A stretch of 64,000 bases of DNA from Dasypus novemcinctus (Eukaryota > Chordata > Mammalia > Cingulata > Dasypodidae). The DNA lies in the NCBI RefSeq assembly GCF_030445035.2, contig NC_080698.1:2177501-2241500 (forward strand), written 5' to 3'. This document shows, piece after piece, positions 33,661 to 43,985 of the stretch. The notes beneath the pieces were generated by a model. It saw only the letters and a list, made by a program, of their open reading frames with translations, made no database searches and was not told the origin of the DNA. How positions within the stretch are numbered: the stretch's first letter is position 1; the number at the start of each line of letters is the position of its first letter. Position numbers and translations under genes: made by a program.

Positions 33661-34779
33661 ACAGGTTTCTGGGGTGTGTTGGTTTTCTACAGGGTGAGTC
33701 ATAAGTCCCTCCCAAGCCAGAGGCCTGAAAGGGCAACAATCACATATTGTCCCTCTTGGTTTCTGCAGGCCGGAATGTGGGAGCAGCTGGGCTGCGCAGC
33801 TCTGGCCTGGGCTTTTCGGAGAGGAGGCTGTTCAGGTTTGAGCCGTGACTGCAGTCACCTGAAGGCTCGGCAGGCTGGAACGCCCACGTCCAGTGACGTA
33901 CCTGGCTGGGGATCCGGGGCTAGTGACCCGTGGGGCGTGGGCCTCGGCTCTTTCCCACCAGGTAGGGCTGCCGGATGAAGTTCAAGGCACACAGTTACAT
34001 CTGAATTTCAGACAAACACAGCTAAATTTTTGTATGCCTTCGCCGCAGATTGCACTCCCATTTGCTAAATCTGGCCACCTGGGAGACCTCACGACGTGGC
34101 CGCGGGTTTCCCCGAGGCGGAAGGTGCGGTCCCGCAGCCTCAAGCCGCGCACTGCCGCTGTCGCCACAAGCTCCCGCTCACACAGTCCAGCCCCGGCTCA
34201 GCGGCGTGGGCAGCGGGAGGGTTTTGGCGGGCCCACTGTCGAGATGGGCTTCCACTACAGCCGACGTCCATTCCCAGGGTGTCGAGCTCTTCGTGGGAAG
34301 CCCGAGGAAGCATTCAGTCCCCGTCTCCAAAAGGGGAAGCAGAGGTACACCTGCGGGGTGCACTCGGGGGCCAAAGCCTTTAGGAGTTGGGCCGGCAAGT
34401 CTCCAAGTCTCTGCTTTAATGGGAGGGGGTTGCAGCTTGAGTAACCCAAAACCCAAGTCAACGATCGAGAAATGCCCGTCCCCCTCTCCTGGGACTGTAG
34501 ACAGAAGCTCATGCCATCCTCCTCTCTGTTCCTCTAGGTCGTAAGCCCCTCCCTCAGCCCACGTGCCCCCTCTGCTTCCAGAAGTAAGTAGAAAGCTGGT
34601 CATTAAAACGCATTGTGAAGTATTCAGATAACAGCACGGCCTTCACCAAACTCCAGGAAACGTGCTGATCTGGACTTGAGATCCCCGTGGCCGTGGACTC
34701 CAGCCGCAAGACTCTCACCCGGCTCTCCTCGGGCCTTGACACCTGCCCTTCTCCGTCTTGGTCGCACCCTGCCCCCCTT
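33661..34779. other. Unique DNA with no gene recognised
   Basis: No exon or named repeat identified. Frames of up to 183 codons overlap in several phases near 33893-34603 without domains. Confidence 0.4.
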
Positions 34780-35100
34780 CTCGTCCAGCTCTGCTCAGGG
34801 GTCACCTCCTAAAGGAGGCCTTCCCTGACCCTCCTAAGCACTTCAACCCCCGACCCGCTCCCCAAACCCGCCGACTCCCAGCTCTTTCCCTTTCTGTGCT
34901 TTCTTCATAACACCCACAACTACGCGAGCACCTCCGTTTGTAATCTGCTCCCTTGGGTCTGTCAGTTTCTCTCACTTCAAATGCAAGCTCCAAGAAGGTG
35001 TGGGCTGTCCGCCTTGTTCACTGCTGTGGCCCCACCAAGTGAACCGCCTCTGGCACACATCAGGTAATCTATGTTTGTATAATGAATGAATCCTTTGATA
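34780..35100 (+). mobile_element. L2 3' end (well preserved)
   Basis: GTCACCTCCTAAAGGAGGCC near 34801, CTTCCCTGACCCTCC, CTTGTTCACTGCTGTGGCCC near 35013, CCTCTGGCACACATCAGGTA and the ATGAATGAATCC end give the full L2 3' order. The closest L2 match in the window. Confidence 0.8.
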
Positions 35101-35393
35101 CTAGACACTTTTCTTCCAGCATTCATTCATTCATTCATGGAACAAAATACACCGTGTGCCAGTCCTGTTTTGTTTATAGATTACACAAGGTCCCCTCTTT
35201 CACATGCCCTTTTCCTTCATTCGCGACTTGGCCAGCCCAGGGGTCACCCGAGGGCTCGGGTCTCCAGCTCGGGGCAAGCAGCAGTTTCTCACTGACCGTC
35301 AGGCAGCACCTGACAAAGCTCTGCCGAGCCGACATCCCCTCCTCCACCCTGGACCTTCCTCCTCCGTGATTCTCTTCCTTTGCTGTTTTTTAG

Positions 35394-35460
35394 GGCCCAG
35401 ATTTGGCAAAAGAAAAGCAACTGCTGGGGCAGATCGGAGGCTGTGAGCAGGGAGCTAAAG
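35394..35460 (+). other. Exon-like 67-base segment
   Basis: A strong pyrimidine tract with TTTTTTAG at 35386-35393 is followed by 67 bases ending AAAG and then GTAAAT at 35461, a good splice donor. Two of three frames are open; the third has a TGA. It lies between an L2 and a MIR and matches no protein I recognise. Splice-like signals occur often by chance, so this is a candidate only. Confidence 0.2.
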
Positions 35461-35559
35461 GTAAATACTGAAGAACTTGCTAAGAAGAATTCAGAGCTGG
35501 CCTCGTTTTCCACCTGCCGCTTTGAGGGTGATGGTTCAGGAGATGACTTCACAGAGCAG

Positions 35560-35735
35560 GTAGACTTGGTCCACGCCTGGCTCTGGCACGTTCTAGCTGC
35601 ACATGCCTGGGAATGGTCCCAGACTGGAGGGCTGCACTTTCCACGCATCAAATGGGTAAAATGACACCTACCCCAAAAAGGTCTGGCGAGAATGATGAGC
35701 GACACGGATAGAGCTTCCGGCAGATCGTAGGTTCT
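35560..35735 (+). mobile_element. MIR fragment
   Basis: CTGGCTCTGGCACGTTCTAG, then a degraded middle, then CAAATGGGTAAAATGACACC near 35647 and the GGCGAGAATGATGAGC block follow MIR order in sense orientation. Confidence 0.65.
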
Positions 35736-35899
35736 TCCCAATACCCAATCCCACCCCCCTCAATTTCCCAAGAAACCCTTCTTTTAGTCTCTCTTGCTCT
35801 AGTGCTTGTTCCATTGGTGGTAAACTTTTGTTGCTGTACTCTTTACAATTTCATTTCACATCTTGAAATTATATTAAATCAGTTGAAATCATGGAATAC

Positions 35900-36080
35900 A
35901 AAAGCAGAAGGTGCTATGTATGTTCTGTGCATTCCCAAATTTGGAATATGGGCGTTGTACCCTAGGGAGTTGTTTTATCCACTGTTGTTCACTGTACATG
36001 TATTCATGTTTTCAGCTATGAAAAGTGCTGCTATGGACATCCTTGTATGTGCATAGCACTTGTATATTTTTAACTTTCTT
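35900..36080 (-). mobile_element. L1M-type fragment (antisense)
   Basis: TTTTCAGCTATGAAAAGTGC near 36010 followed by TGCTATGGACATCCTTGTAT is the widely seen antisense text of old L1M/HAL1 elements. Flanking AT-rich DNA from about 35800 may belong to it. Confidence 0.55.
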
Positions 36081-36104
36081 TGGAAAATATTTTAATCAAA
36101 GGAG

Positions 36105-36310
36105 AACATTGCATCAGTTGTTTGTTGCCAAAATAAGGCTCCACAACAGCCACAAGACCTGAGTGGCTGAGTCTGGGGGTTCGGAGCCTCTGGTCTGGGC
36201 TTGGCCTCCCCATCAGCATCCCTTGAGGCCCCTGGCCACGGCAGGACATCCGTGCCCCTCCCACGCCATGTGGCCCCGAGAGCGTGGCCATGCTGCTAGT
36301 GTGCAGTCAG
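36105..36310 (-). mobile_element. Ancient LTR-like repeat (antisense)
   Basis: GTTGTTTGTTGCCAAAATAA near 36118, then CTGAGTGGCTGAGTCTGGGG, resemble the reversed 3' end of an old LTR-type repeat. Highly diverged; family not determined. Confidence 0.4.
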
Positions 36311-37369
36311 TTTAGTGAGCTGATGATGAGGGTTTATGGAAGTATCCCGAGGTATTCATGGAACCCAGGAAACTGGAAGCCCCAGGAGGGCACATCGGAG
36401 CCGTGGGGAGCCTGCAGCTGCGTGGGGTTCAGGACCAGCTCTTTAAGTATCTACCGTTTACGTGGCTTCCCTGCAAGACTGCCAGTCCCTGTAGGTAGAG
36501 GTTCCAAATTTCAAATTCCTGGGAGAGAGCGCCTGGTTGGCTCAGCTTGAGCAGGAGATCTCCCTCTGGATTTATGAATGATGACTAAGGGCCGAGGAAA
36601 GCAGAACGGCTGGATGGAGACGTGGCCCATTTCCACGGTGGGGGCAGTGGTGGTGGGCAGGTGGGCAGGTGGAGGCCTGTGGAACTGGGAAGCCACCTGC
36701 AGAAGGTCAGCTGCAGACCACACTCACGTGGTGGGCCGCGGTTCAGAGCTGGGCGTTAATTTCACAACGCGGGTCCTCTTTCTCGTGCCTGGGCTGGGGA
36801 CCCTGCCTCCTGGCCTTCTAGACGTGCTCCCCCAATTTCCCCCCGCTTCCTCTCCACCTGTCACTCTTCTGGTTTCCCCCCGACTCCTCCTCTCCTGCAT
36901 CACTTTGATGCCGGCCGTCACCCCACTTGTCCTTCCCATTCTCGCCTCCTTTTATATTGAAATCTGGTACTGAATTCCAGAGTTAGTGTAAGCGCTGTAT
37001 ATACCTCCAGCTTATAGTCTAAAATATCATCCAAATGGAACCTACATGTCTATTTCTTCAGAGTTTTGCATTTCTATGGATTCTTCTGAAATTTAGTATC
37101 TGGTTCTATTTCTTGATTTAATAAAAAAGTTTATGATTGTCTTTAGTGGTAAGAATGGGGAACTGGAGTTGGGCGGAAAAAGAATTCTAAAAAATACAGA
37201 TTCTCAATCAAACCAGCGATAATTAGCCTTAGTCATTCAGACTTTTGGAAGTGGCACTTCTGCCACCTATTGGCAGAATACCCTAATAGCTGGTTAAACA
37301 GGAGGAGTGGATTATAATCATTGGTGGCATTTATCACTTACTTTCTGTGCTACTGGCACCCTAACGAGT
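36311..37369. other. Unique DNA with hairpin, no gene recognised
   Basis: GC-moderate to about 36940, then AT-rich and repeat-poor from 36940 to 37360. A perfect inverted repeat TTCTGCCA/TGGCAGAA with a 5-base loop lies at 37258-37278. Its core is loosely CTCF-like. No exon identified. Confidence 0.35.
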
Positions 37370-37520
37370 CATTTGCATAGGAATTATTCAGTATTTTTTG
37401 CATTTCACCAGTGGGAAAACTGAGGCACAGAAGGGGAGGGAACGGGACTTGCCACTATCTACCCCCTGGCAGAGCTGGGCTGTGAACTTGGATTAGCATG
37501 ACTCCAACTTCTTGCTCTTT
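37370..37520 (-). mobile_element. MIR fragment (antisense)
   Basis: GGGAAAACTGAGGCACAGAA near 37413, then ACTTGCC, GCAGAGCTGGGCTGTGAACT near 37471 and the CCAACTTCTTGCTCTTTCCA end follow the reverse complement of MIR closely. Confidence 0.75.
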
Positions 37521-38199
37521 CCACCATGCCAAGCTGCTTCTAGAAAATCAGTCTGCATTCTCCACTCTAGAAAGAAATGCCATCAATACTCATCTACCAA
37601 GGGGCCCCCAAACCATTCCACTGGTGGCTCAGGGCTGGGAGAATTTGGCCTTTGTTTCGGCAGTGGACACTGTTGGAGGGAAGCTGACAATAAGCTCGTC
37701 ACTGTTGGTAAATGGAGGCAGCCCTGCTGTGTGTGTGCCGTTCTATCCAACCAAGACGCCTTCACCAGCCATCACGCAAGCCTGGGAGTGCTGCCCGCTA
37801 CCCCAGAACCCCAGTTCTAACTGGCCAGGGACCACGGGCAAGCTGCTTTTCGGTCTCTGTAATAGAAGTGTCAAGCGTTGAAGCGCATGCTTTGCAGGTA
37901 TATGGAGCACACCTGTGGAGTCACAGGAACGTGTGCTGGCTCGTGTAAGTTAATATTTGCTGGAGTGTGGGCAGGGTAAGAATGTGCTTACCGGGGACTT
38001 CTCACCCCAAGTTCATGGTTGACTTCGCGTCCTCATCTGACTATGTTGCTTCTTGGCTTTGGTCAGAGTGAAAAATTCCAAAACACCCAGTGGAATGGTT
38101 TTAGCATTTATCTTTCTTCAGTTTTACTTGATGTGGTTTATTTGTGTTATGTTCAGTCAGGCCAGCTTTTCCAAAATGTGATGTTTCAAAAATACAGTC
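37521..38199. other. Mostly unique DNA, possible MIR trace
   Basis: ACCACGGGCAAGCTGCTTTT near 37831, then GTCTCTGTAATAGAAGTG, may be a poor MIR match. No exon recognised. Confidence 0.3.
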
Positions 38200-38368
38200 T
38201 GTGGGAAGCTGGAGCTCAATCACTGAGCCACATTGGCTTCCCGTAGTTGGCGCTCTCATTTGTTTTGTTTGCTGTTTGTTTTGTTCTTTTAGGAGGCACC
38301 GGGAACTGAACCTGGGACCTCCCAAGTGGGAGGCGGGAGCTCAACTGCTTGAGCCACGCCTGCTCCCC
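38200..38368 (-). mobile_element. Truncated dimeric tRNA-derived SINE
   Basis: On the minus strand a tRNA-like unit begins GGGGAGCAGGCGTGGCTCAA at the right, with B box GGTTCAGTTCC. An AAAACAAACA-type linker follows, then a second unit (AGCCAATGTGGCTCAGTGAT) that stops after its first half. Same architecture as the dimer at 5960-6322, but 3'-truncated. No clear target duplication. Confidence 0.75.
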
Positions 38369-38419
38369 TCACGACACTTTTTAAGGTTAAAGGCATCTAC
38401 AGCAGCACTTTAGAAACTC

Positions 38420-38590
38420 AGTCTTGGTGGGCAGTTCAGTAAAGTAAGGGCAGCACTGGGAAGTGGAAACAGTGTGAACTCTGGGGTCATGTAGACTTTG
38501 GGTCAGATTCAAGTTTCTTGGCCCACTAGCTGTGTGACCTCAGGCAAGTCACAAAATTTTGGAAACTTGGTTTCATCCCTGAGTTTGTCT
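38420..38590 (+). mobile_element. MIR fragment
   Basis: GTGTGAACTCTGGGGTCATG near 38472 and CACTAGCTGTGTGACCTCAG near 38523, then GCAAGTCAC, is the MIR core in sense orientation. Confidence 0.75.
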
Positions 38591-38989
38591 CGAAATAACC
38601 ACATCCTAAAATTGTGGTGACTTTTAAAGGAGCATGTGTGAAACCCTGACACATCGGAAGGTCTCCCTGCCTTAGGAGGTTGTTTGTAGAGTCAAGATCC
38701 ACCATTTGGAAAATACGGGTAGGGCCTTGCACTTCAGTTCTCTCCGCCAAGTCTACTCGTGACACCTAAAAGGCAGCTCTACTGTCCGCATTTTGAGTAG
38801 GTCTCCAGGCAATAATCTGGAGGAAACCCAGGCAGCACGGAATGCTTCCTTCCTTTCAGGGACGTGTCTTCCCGGCACCTGTGGCTTGAACCTGCGGTTC
38901 TGCCTCACCAGGTACTTTACCTATTGAGCTGCAGGAACAACAGGCAGGTTAGAAGGAACAGGGGCTCTGGCAGCGGCTCCCTGATCAGT

Positions 38990-39420
38990 TGGTGCTGGGA
39001 CTCGGGGCGTTTTGCCGAGCTCAGCCTGGAGCCAGCGCGGGCACACTTCCCGCGGCCTGTGCGGGCACGGCGGATGCCCCAGCCTTGCTGGTCAGAGGAG
39101 CTCATTCGGAGGGGATCTGGACCTGGAGGGAAAGTCCCCAGAGCCTGGGGGGCAGCAAGGTGGCCGTGCGAGCCCCCTGCAACGGCGGCAGGGCAGGCTT
39201 CCCGCGCCTGGTGAGCGTGGCGGGCTCGGCTGTGCCCGGTGCCAGCCCTGGGCTCCCAGCCAGGCAGGGGGAGGAAAGAGGAGCTGCTCCTGCCCGCTCT
39301 CCCCGGAGCGCAGGGCCCCCTGCTAACGCCGTCGAGGCTGAGCGGTGCCTCCCTGGAAGAGGCTGCCCTCCCGGGGCAGCGCCTCGACCCTGCTCGGGCC
39401 TCCTCCAGCTGCGTGACCTT
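38990..39420. other. CpG-rich block
   Basis: Dense CpG and high GC after AT-moderate DNA. Chance frames of up to 148 codons overlap in three phases. It may be a small CpG island. No gene assigned. Confidence 0.4.
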
Positions 39421-39485
39421 GGGCGAGTTATGTGACCTTGACCTGGCCTGGCGTCGCCGTCCTCCTCTGTAGGACGGGTGCTGGC
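39395..39485 (+). mobile_element. MIR fragment
   Basis: AGCTGCGTGACCTTGGGCGA near 39409 is the MIR core motif; CGTCCTCCTCTGTAGGACGG near 39457 matches the following TTTCCTCATCTGTAAAATGG position. Confidence 0.6.
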
Positions 39486-40179
39486 GCCTGCCGCGTGGGG
39501 CTGGTGGAGGGTGACGAGAGGCCTGTGGTGCCCGGCCCAGCGCTGACTTTTAGGGTGAATAAACGCACGCGGGGTCCGCTTTCACTGCCCCGCGGCCGGG
39601 GCACCAGCTGCTCTGAGGGACAGAGAACACGCTTTCCACCGACGTGGGCACGCCGTGGCCGGAGCTCTCCAGACCCAAGCACGTGCGTGGGGGCCTCGGG
39701 GCGTCGTGCCAGCGCGCACCTTTCCCAGGGGACCCCAGCCAGCCCGGGACCATCCCCGGCCCTCAGCCACGCGCTGTCCCCCCCAGCCCCTGGTGCCCGC
39801 CCACTCCAGGCCAGCACAGCCCAGGCATGCGAGCGCGTGTGAGCACGTGTGCAAATCCCCCACGCAGTCACCCTGGGGGTCTCCTCAGGCTCTCCTTGTG
39901 CTGAGGACGCGCCGCCTCTGTCCAGCCCCCGGGTCTGCGCCAGGCGCTGCCTGCTCTCCTGGGGCCCTGCAGGCTGCACCCCGCCCTCTTCTGGCCCCTG
40001 AGAGCTCATTCCCCGCCCTGCACCTCCTCGCTCCCCGGACACAGCTCGGCCCTTGGCCTGCACCGCGCCAGCTGCAGCCACTCTGCTCCGCTCTGCACCA
40101 GGAAACTGACATTGCCCGGGGACCTCGGCCCTGCGCAGAGGAGCCGCCTCTGCCCATCCCTGGCTCTGCCCCTCCTGGC
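39486..40179. other. GC-rich unique DNA with no gene recognised
   Basis: Several chance frames (up to 274 codons, minus strand 39428-40252) overlap here and run into the C/T-rich tract. No domain, low-complexity composition. Confidence 0.4.
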
Positions 40180-40445
40180 TCTGACCCCCACACTTTGCTC
40201 CCCCCAGCTCTGCCCCCCTGGCTCTGGTCCCCTCGCTCTGCACCCACCTCACTCTGACCCCTCCTGGATCTGCCCCCTACACTGTGCTCCCCACCGGCTC
40301 TGCCCCCTGGCTCTACCCCCACTCGGCTCTGCCCCCCTCCTGGCTTTGCCCCCCTACACTCTGCCCCCTCCCTGCTTGCTCTGCCCCCTCCCCGCTCTCT
40401 CTGCCCCCTCCCCACTCTCTCTGCCCCCTCTCCGCTGCCCCTACG
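40180..40445 (+). repeat. C/T-rich degenerate tandem tract
   Basis: CTCTGCCCCCTCC-like blocks repeat irregularly (CTCTGCCCC, CTCTGACCCC, GGCTCTGCC). The minus-strand reading gives Gly/Arg/Glu-rich artefact proteins. Confidence 0.75.
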
Positions 40446-40719
40446 CACCCAGCCCGTGTCTCTGAGCTCATTGTCCTAAGCCAGGAAGCACCGCGGGGCC
40501 AGGGGGATGCGGGCTTGGACCTTGAGTCAAGACTTCCTGGGCCGTGGTTTCCTTCCCGCAGCTGTGAGGGCCAGGAAGTGGTGGACGCGCAAATGCTTGG
40601 GAAGCCGTAAGGGGGAGACCCTTCCTCTCCGCCGGCCGCAGCCACGCCGCCTCCCCAGCCCCTCCGCGGCGGGCACTGCTCTCTGATGTCCACTCCACTG
40701 GGCACCTATTTCTGGCCGA
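40446..40719. other. Unique DNA with no gene recognised
   Basis: Short GC-rich interval between the C/T tract and an L2 end. Nothing recognisable. Confidence 0.4.
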
Positions 40720-40860
40720 TGTTTCATTACAATACACTCACACCAGCACCCAAGACTGAAGGCGAGGATACAAGTTCAAGGGCCAGACCGCGTGTTGACC
40801 TCGTAGCCCCTGGCCCAGGGCCTGGTTGAATGAAGGAATGAGTGAATGAATGAATGAATG
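40720..40860 (+). mobile_element. L2 3' end with GAATG tail
   Basis: CCTGGCCCAGGGCCTGGTTG near 40809, followed by AATGAAGGAATGAGTGAATG and further GAATG units to 40860. The tail matches the TGAATGAATG end of L2. Confidence 0.6.
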
Positions 40861-40994
40861 GCATCATGATCTTGCTGCTCAGTATGGAAAAGGCTCCGTG
40901 CCAACTAGCCCTAAGGCCCCACGTGAGAACGTCAGCGCAGGGGCCTGCGAGGAGTGGCTCCACAGCAGAGACTGACAGGTAAAGGGGGCTTCCC

Positions 40995-41508
40995 ACAGGC
41001 GCCCTCCCCCCCATCCCAGCCCCGGGCACCCTCCCCCCCATCCCGGCCCCCGAGCACCCTCCGCCCCCATCCCGGCCCCTGGGCACCCTCACCCCCCATC
41101 CCGGCCCCCGGGCACCCTCACCCCCCATCCCGGCCCCTGGGCACCCTCCCCCCCACATCCCGGCCCCCGGGCACCCTCCCCCCCCCATCCCGGCCCCCGG
41201 GCACCCTCACCCCCCATCCCGGCCCCCAGGCACCCTCACCCCCACCCCCCATCCCGACCCCCGGGCACTCTCACCCCCCATCCCGGCCCCCAGGCACCCT
41301 CACCCCCACCCCCCATCCCGACCCCCGGGCACCCTCACCCCCACATCCCGGCCCCCGGGCACCCCCACCCCCCATCCCGACCCCCGGGCACCCTCACCCC
41401 CACATCCCGGCCCCCGGGCACCCCCACCCCCCATCCCGGCCCCTGGGCACCCTCCCCCCCCATCCCGGCCCCCGGGCACTCTCCCCCCCATCCCGGCCCC
41501 CGGGCTCT
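40995..41508 (+). repeat. C-rich minisatellite, about 28-35 bp units
   Basis: Around 16-18 imperfect copies of CCCATCCCGGCCCCCGGGCA plus CCCTCACCC-like text. Unit length varies with the C runs and with an inserted CCCCACC. The complementary strand is a dense array of G runs with quadruplex potential. Pro-rich frames across it (up to 224 codons) are artefacts. L2 3' ends sit close on both sides. Confidence 0.93.
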
Positions 41509-41509
41509 C

Positions 41510-41635
41510 CAGTCAGAACGTGGGCGTCATCTTCCACGTCGCTCTGCCCCGTATACGTCGTCACTTATGCGCAGGGCTCCACCGAGCGCCTTAAGTATTG
41601 GTTGAATGACGGATGGATGAATGAATGAATGCCTT
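41510..41635 (+). mobile_element. L2 3' end with GAATG tail
   Basis: CCGTATACGTCGTCACTTAT, GCAGGGCTCCACCGAGCGCC and AAGTATTGGTTGAATGACGG, then GATGAATGAATGAATG. The order and tail fit L2; the text is close to the copy at 42560-42750. Confidence 0.6.
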
Positions 41636-41914
41636 ATTTTCAAATCCTCGTGATCCCACGCACCAAAGGGGCTCTCTCTCGCGACTGCTGCCACCCTAGT
41701 TTGAGCCGTTCTTGCCCCTTGCCTTGTTACTACACCCGTAGCCCTGCAGCTTCACCCCATGTCCTCTTTAATTCAGTCAGCCACGGTAATCATTTTAAAA
41801 TGAAAGTCAGGACATTTCATTTATTTCCTTAAAAACCTTCTATGACTTACTATAAAATGAAACAAAAACTCAAAATAAAAATTTGAGAATAAAATTTAAA
41901 CTCCTTAGCATGAC
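41636..41914. other. Unassigned, AT-rich on the right
   Basis: No family recognised. The right part (41790-41900) is A-rich. No gene evidence. Confidence 0.3.
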
Positions 41915-42300
41915 GTGTAAGTTAGAATAAAGCTAGCTGCTGTAACAAATGGGACCCCAAGCTGTGTAGCGGTTGAAACACTAAGGAAGATTATTTCTAT
42001 GTACCAGAAGGTAACAGCAGTCCAGGTGAATGGTCCTGCTCAGCAGGCCGCTGTCCTCCACGATGGAGACACCACGGTTCCTTCTACCCTGCAGCTCACC
42101 GACTTTGAGGGCCTCACAGACACCTGCCTCCAGCAGGTGGATGGGGAAAGGCCGCATATAGAGAAGGCAAACCTACTTTCTCCACCTAGAAAAGACACGT
42201 GTCATTTTGGTTTATTAAGAATTAGTCAAAGGGGTTCATCTCAATGCAAAGGGTCTGGAAATGTCCCTGGCTGGACAGCCACTTTCCAGGACACCTCTAG
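41915..42300 (-). mobile_element. Ancient interspersed repeat, family undetermined
   Basis: AGCTAGCTGCTGTAACAAAT near 41931, the TTATTTCTATGTACCAGAAG step, the GACACGTGTCATTTTGG block near 42195 and GTCCCTGGCTGGACAGCCAC near 42261 follow the order of a common old mammalian LTR- or hAT-type repeat. A 161-codon frame in this interval is incidental. Confidence 0.45.
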
Positions 42301-42559
42301 AGAAGGGCCGGAGGACTGGTCAGCTCCACAGCACGTGGCCCAAGGCCGCTTGCCCTGCTCGCCGGGGGACGGCTCGTGCCTGCCTGTCGTGGGCCACGCC
42401 CTCCTCTCCCAGACGCCTCCGCGGCCTTCCGCCCCGCCTCTGTTTCGCTGGGTCAGCTCCATCACTCCTTCAGTTTCCCACTGAGCTGTGCCCTCTGTAG
42501 AGTGGGGTTCCCTGCACGCGCCCGCGCGGAGCCGGGCGGCTGCTCACGGTGGTGTGATC
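42301..42559. other. GC-rich unique DNA with no gene recognised
   Basis: No feature identified between two repeats. Confidence 0.35.
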
Positions 42560-42750
42560 TTTTCCTTCCCAGCCACGTGGGCTAGGTCTCCCTTTGCCTG
42601 CTGCCCTGCTCACGTCTGCTTTCTCCCACGGCACGCCTTGAGGCCAGAATCACGCCAGGCTTGCTCAGCACTGTACCGTCAGGGGCCCCTGAGCGCCCCA
42701 GGTATTGGTCGAATGAACGGGTGGATGAGTGAGTGAATGGATGAGTGCTT
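42560..42750 (+). mobile_element. L2 3' end with GAATG-like tail
   Basis: CTGCCCTGCTCACGTCTGCT, CCTTGAGGCCAGAATCACGC, GCACTGTACCGTCAGGGGCC and AGGTATTGGTCGAATGAACG, then GGATGAGTGAGTGAATGG. L2 3' order, with the same unusual GTATTGGT spelling as the copy at 41510-41635. Confidence 0.65.
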
Positions 42751-42799
42751 GCTTTCAGTATCTGTGTAATCAAATTACTTAAGGTCAGGAAGCTCTTGT

Positions 42800-42960
42800 A
42801 TGTATTTATTTTTGTACAGGCCAGCACTGGGCTAAGACCTTTTGACACATTGTCTAATTTAATCCTCAGATCACGTTTAAGGTAAATATCTGTATTTCCA
42901 CTTTCTCTGAAGAATCTGAAGCTCGCCACAGATCAAACAGCCGGAAGGTGGTGAAGAGAG
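42800..42960 (-). mobile_element. MIR-type fragment (antisense)
   Basis: CCAGCACTGGGCTAAGACCT near 42822, then TGTCTAATTTAATCCTCAGA near 42851, a reversed TTTACAGATGAGGAAACTGA-like position, and CACAGATCAAACAGCCGGAA near 42916, fit the reverse order of MIR. Confidence 0.65.
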
Positions 42961-43985
42961 ACCCCGTACCAGGAGTAGCTGCCCCCAGACTCGAGGCTCG
43001 CGGCGTCCGCGCGGAGGCCTGGCCGCGGAAGGGCGCTCAGGGCCAGCGTCCTTGGCCAGGCTCCGCCGCTCGCCTCTGTTTTCTTTCCATCTACGCAGGT
43101 GCTGTGGGACGAGTTCTCTTTTTCCTTTTCTTTTAGAAAATATGTTTTGGTAAATTATAAACGCTTCTCTATTGCAACTCACTTCATCCGCAAAAATTTC
43201 CCCATCCATCTTTCGAGTTCCAGAAAACCTTCCGCCCTGAGGTTTGCCCATTCGGAAGAGCAGGCGATTAACACGCTCAGACTTTATTGACACTGAGGGC
43301 TGCAGAGCCAACCACCCAGAGGACGGCCCTGGGGCCTGGGGCCAGCGCACAGGGCGTGCAGGCTGAGGGCAGGCAGATGTTACCACACTGGGAAGGGGAG
43401 AGAAGGCCCCGCCACGGAAAAGCCCGTGGGTGGCTGCCAGGAAGATCATCATTCAAAAGTCACACTGGCACTCCACTTTGGAAAATCCGTAAGGCACCCC
43501 CAGGTACCTCCCTGCCTCCTGCACCCACCTGCCACCCACCACCCACCCCCAACGCTTCTGGGCCCGGTTACATAATTCATGTTGAGGCTGAAAGAGAAGG
43601 GCCAGGGAAGAGGGGCCGGGAGGTGACTCAACGTGACATGCTGCCCCTGGCCTGCTGGGTGACCAGCTGTCCCTGGCCCACGGGGTCGGCAGGCCTCCCG
43701 TGTCTTGGATCTTCAGAGCCACAGTAGCGAGGTCCTCTGCCAACCAGCACCCCAGGAGGCCTCGGCCGCCTGATCCCCGCTGACTAGCGGGGCCTCGACA
43801 GTGGCCAGCAGAGCCGAGGGACTTGCTCGTCCTTCGTGGCTAGGACTTCCCAACGCCCAGCCACGGAACGACCAGACACACCAGCCACAAACGGGAAAGC
43901 TCCTTATGAAAGGCATCTTTCCACGGCTTCAGATGAGCAAATTATACTCTAATTCTACCGGTGCTTTAGAAAGGGAGAATAATTT
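42961..43985. other. Unique DNA with no gene recognised
   Basis: GC-rich and AT-moderate parts alternate. A pyrimidine tract plus TTTTAG lies at 43109-43137, but no downstream donor pairs convincingly with it. A 191-codon minus-strand frame at 42877-43452 has no domain. Confidence 0.35.

Noticed and set aside
40727..41628. Gly- or Pro-rich frames of 153 and 224 codons
   Set aside because: Translations of the C-rich minisatellite.
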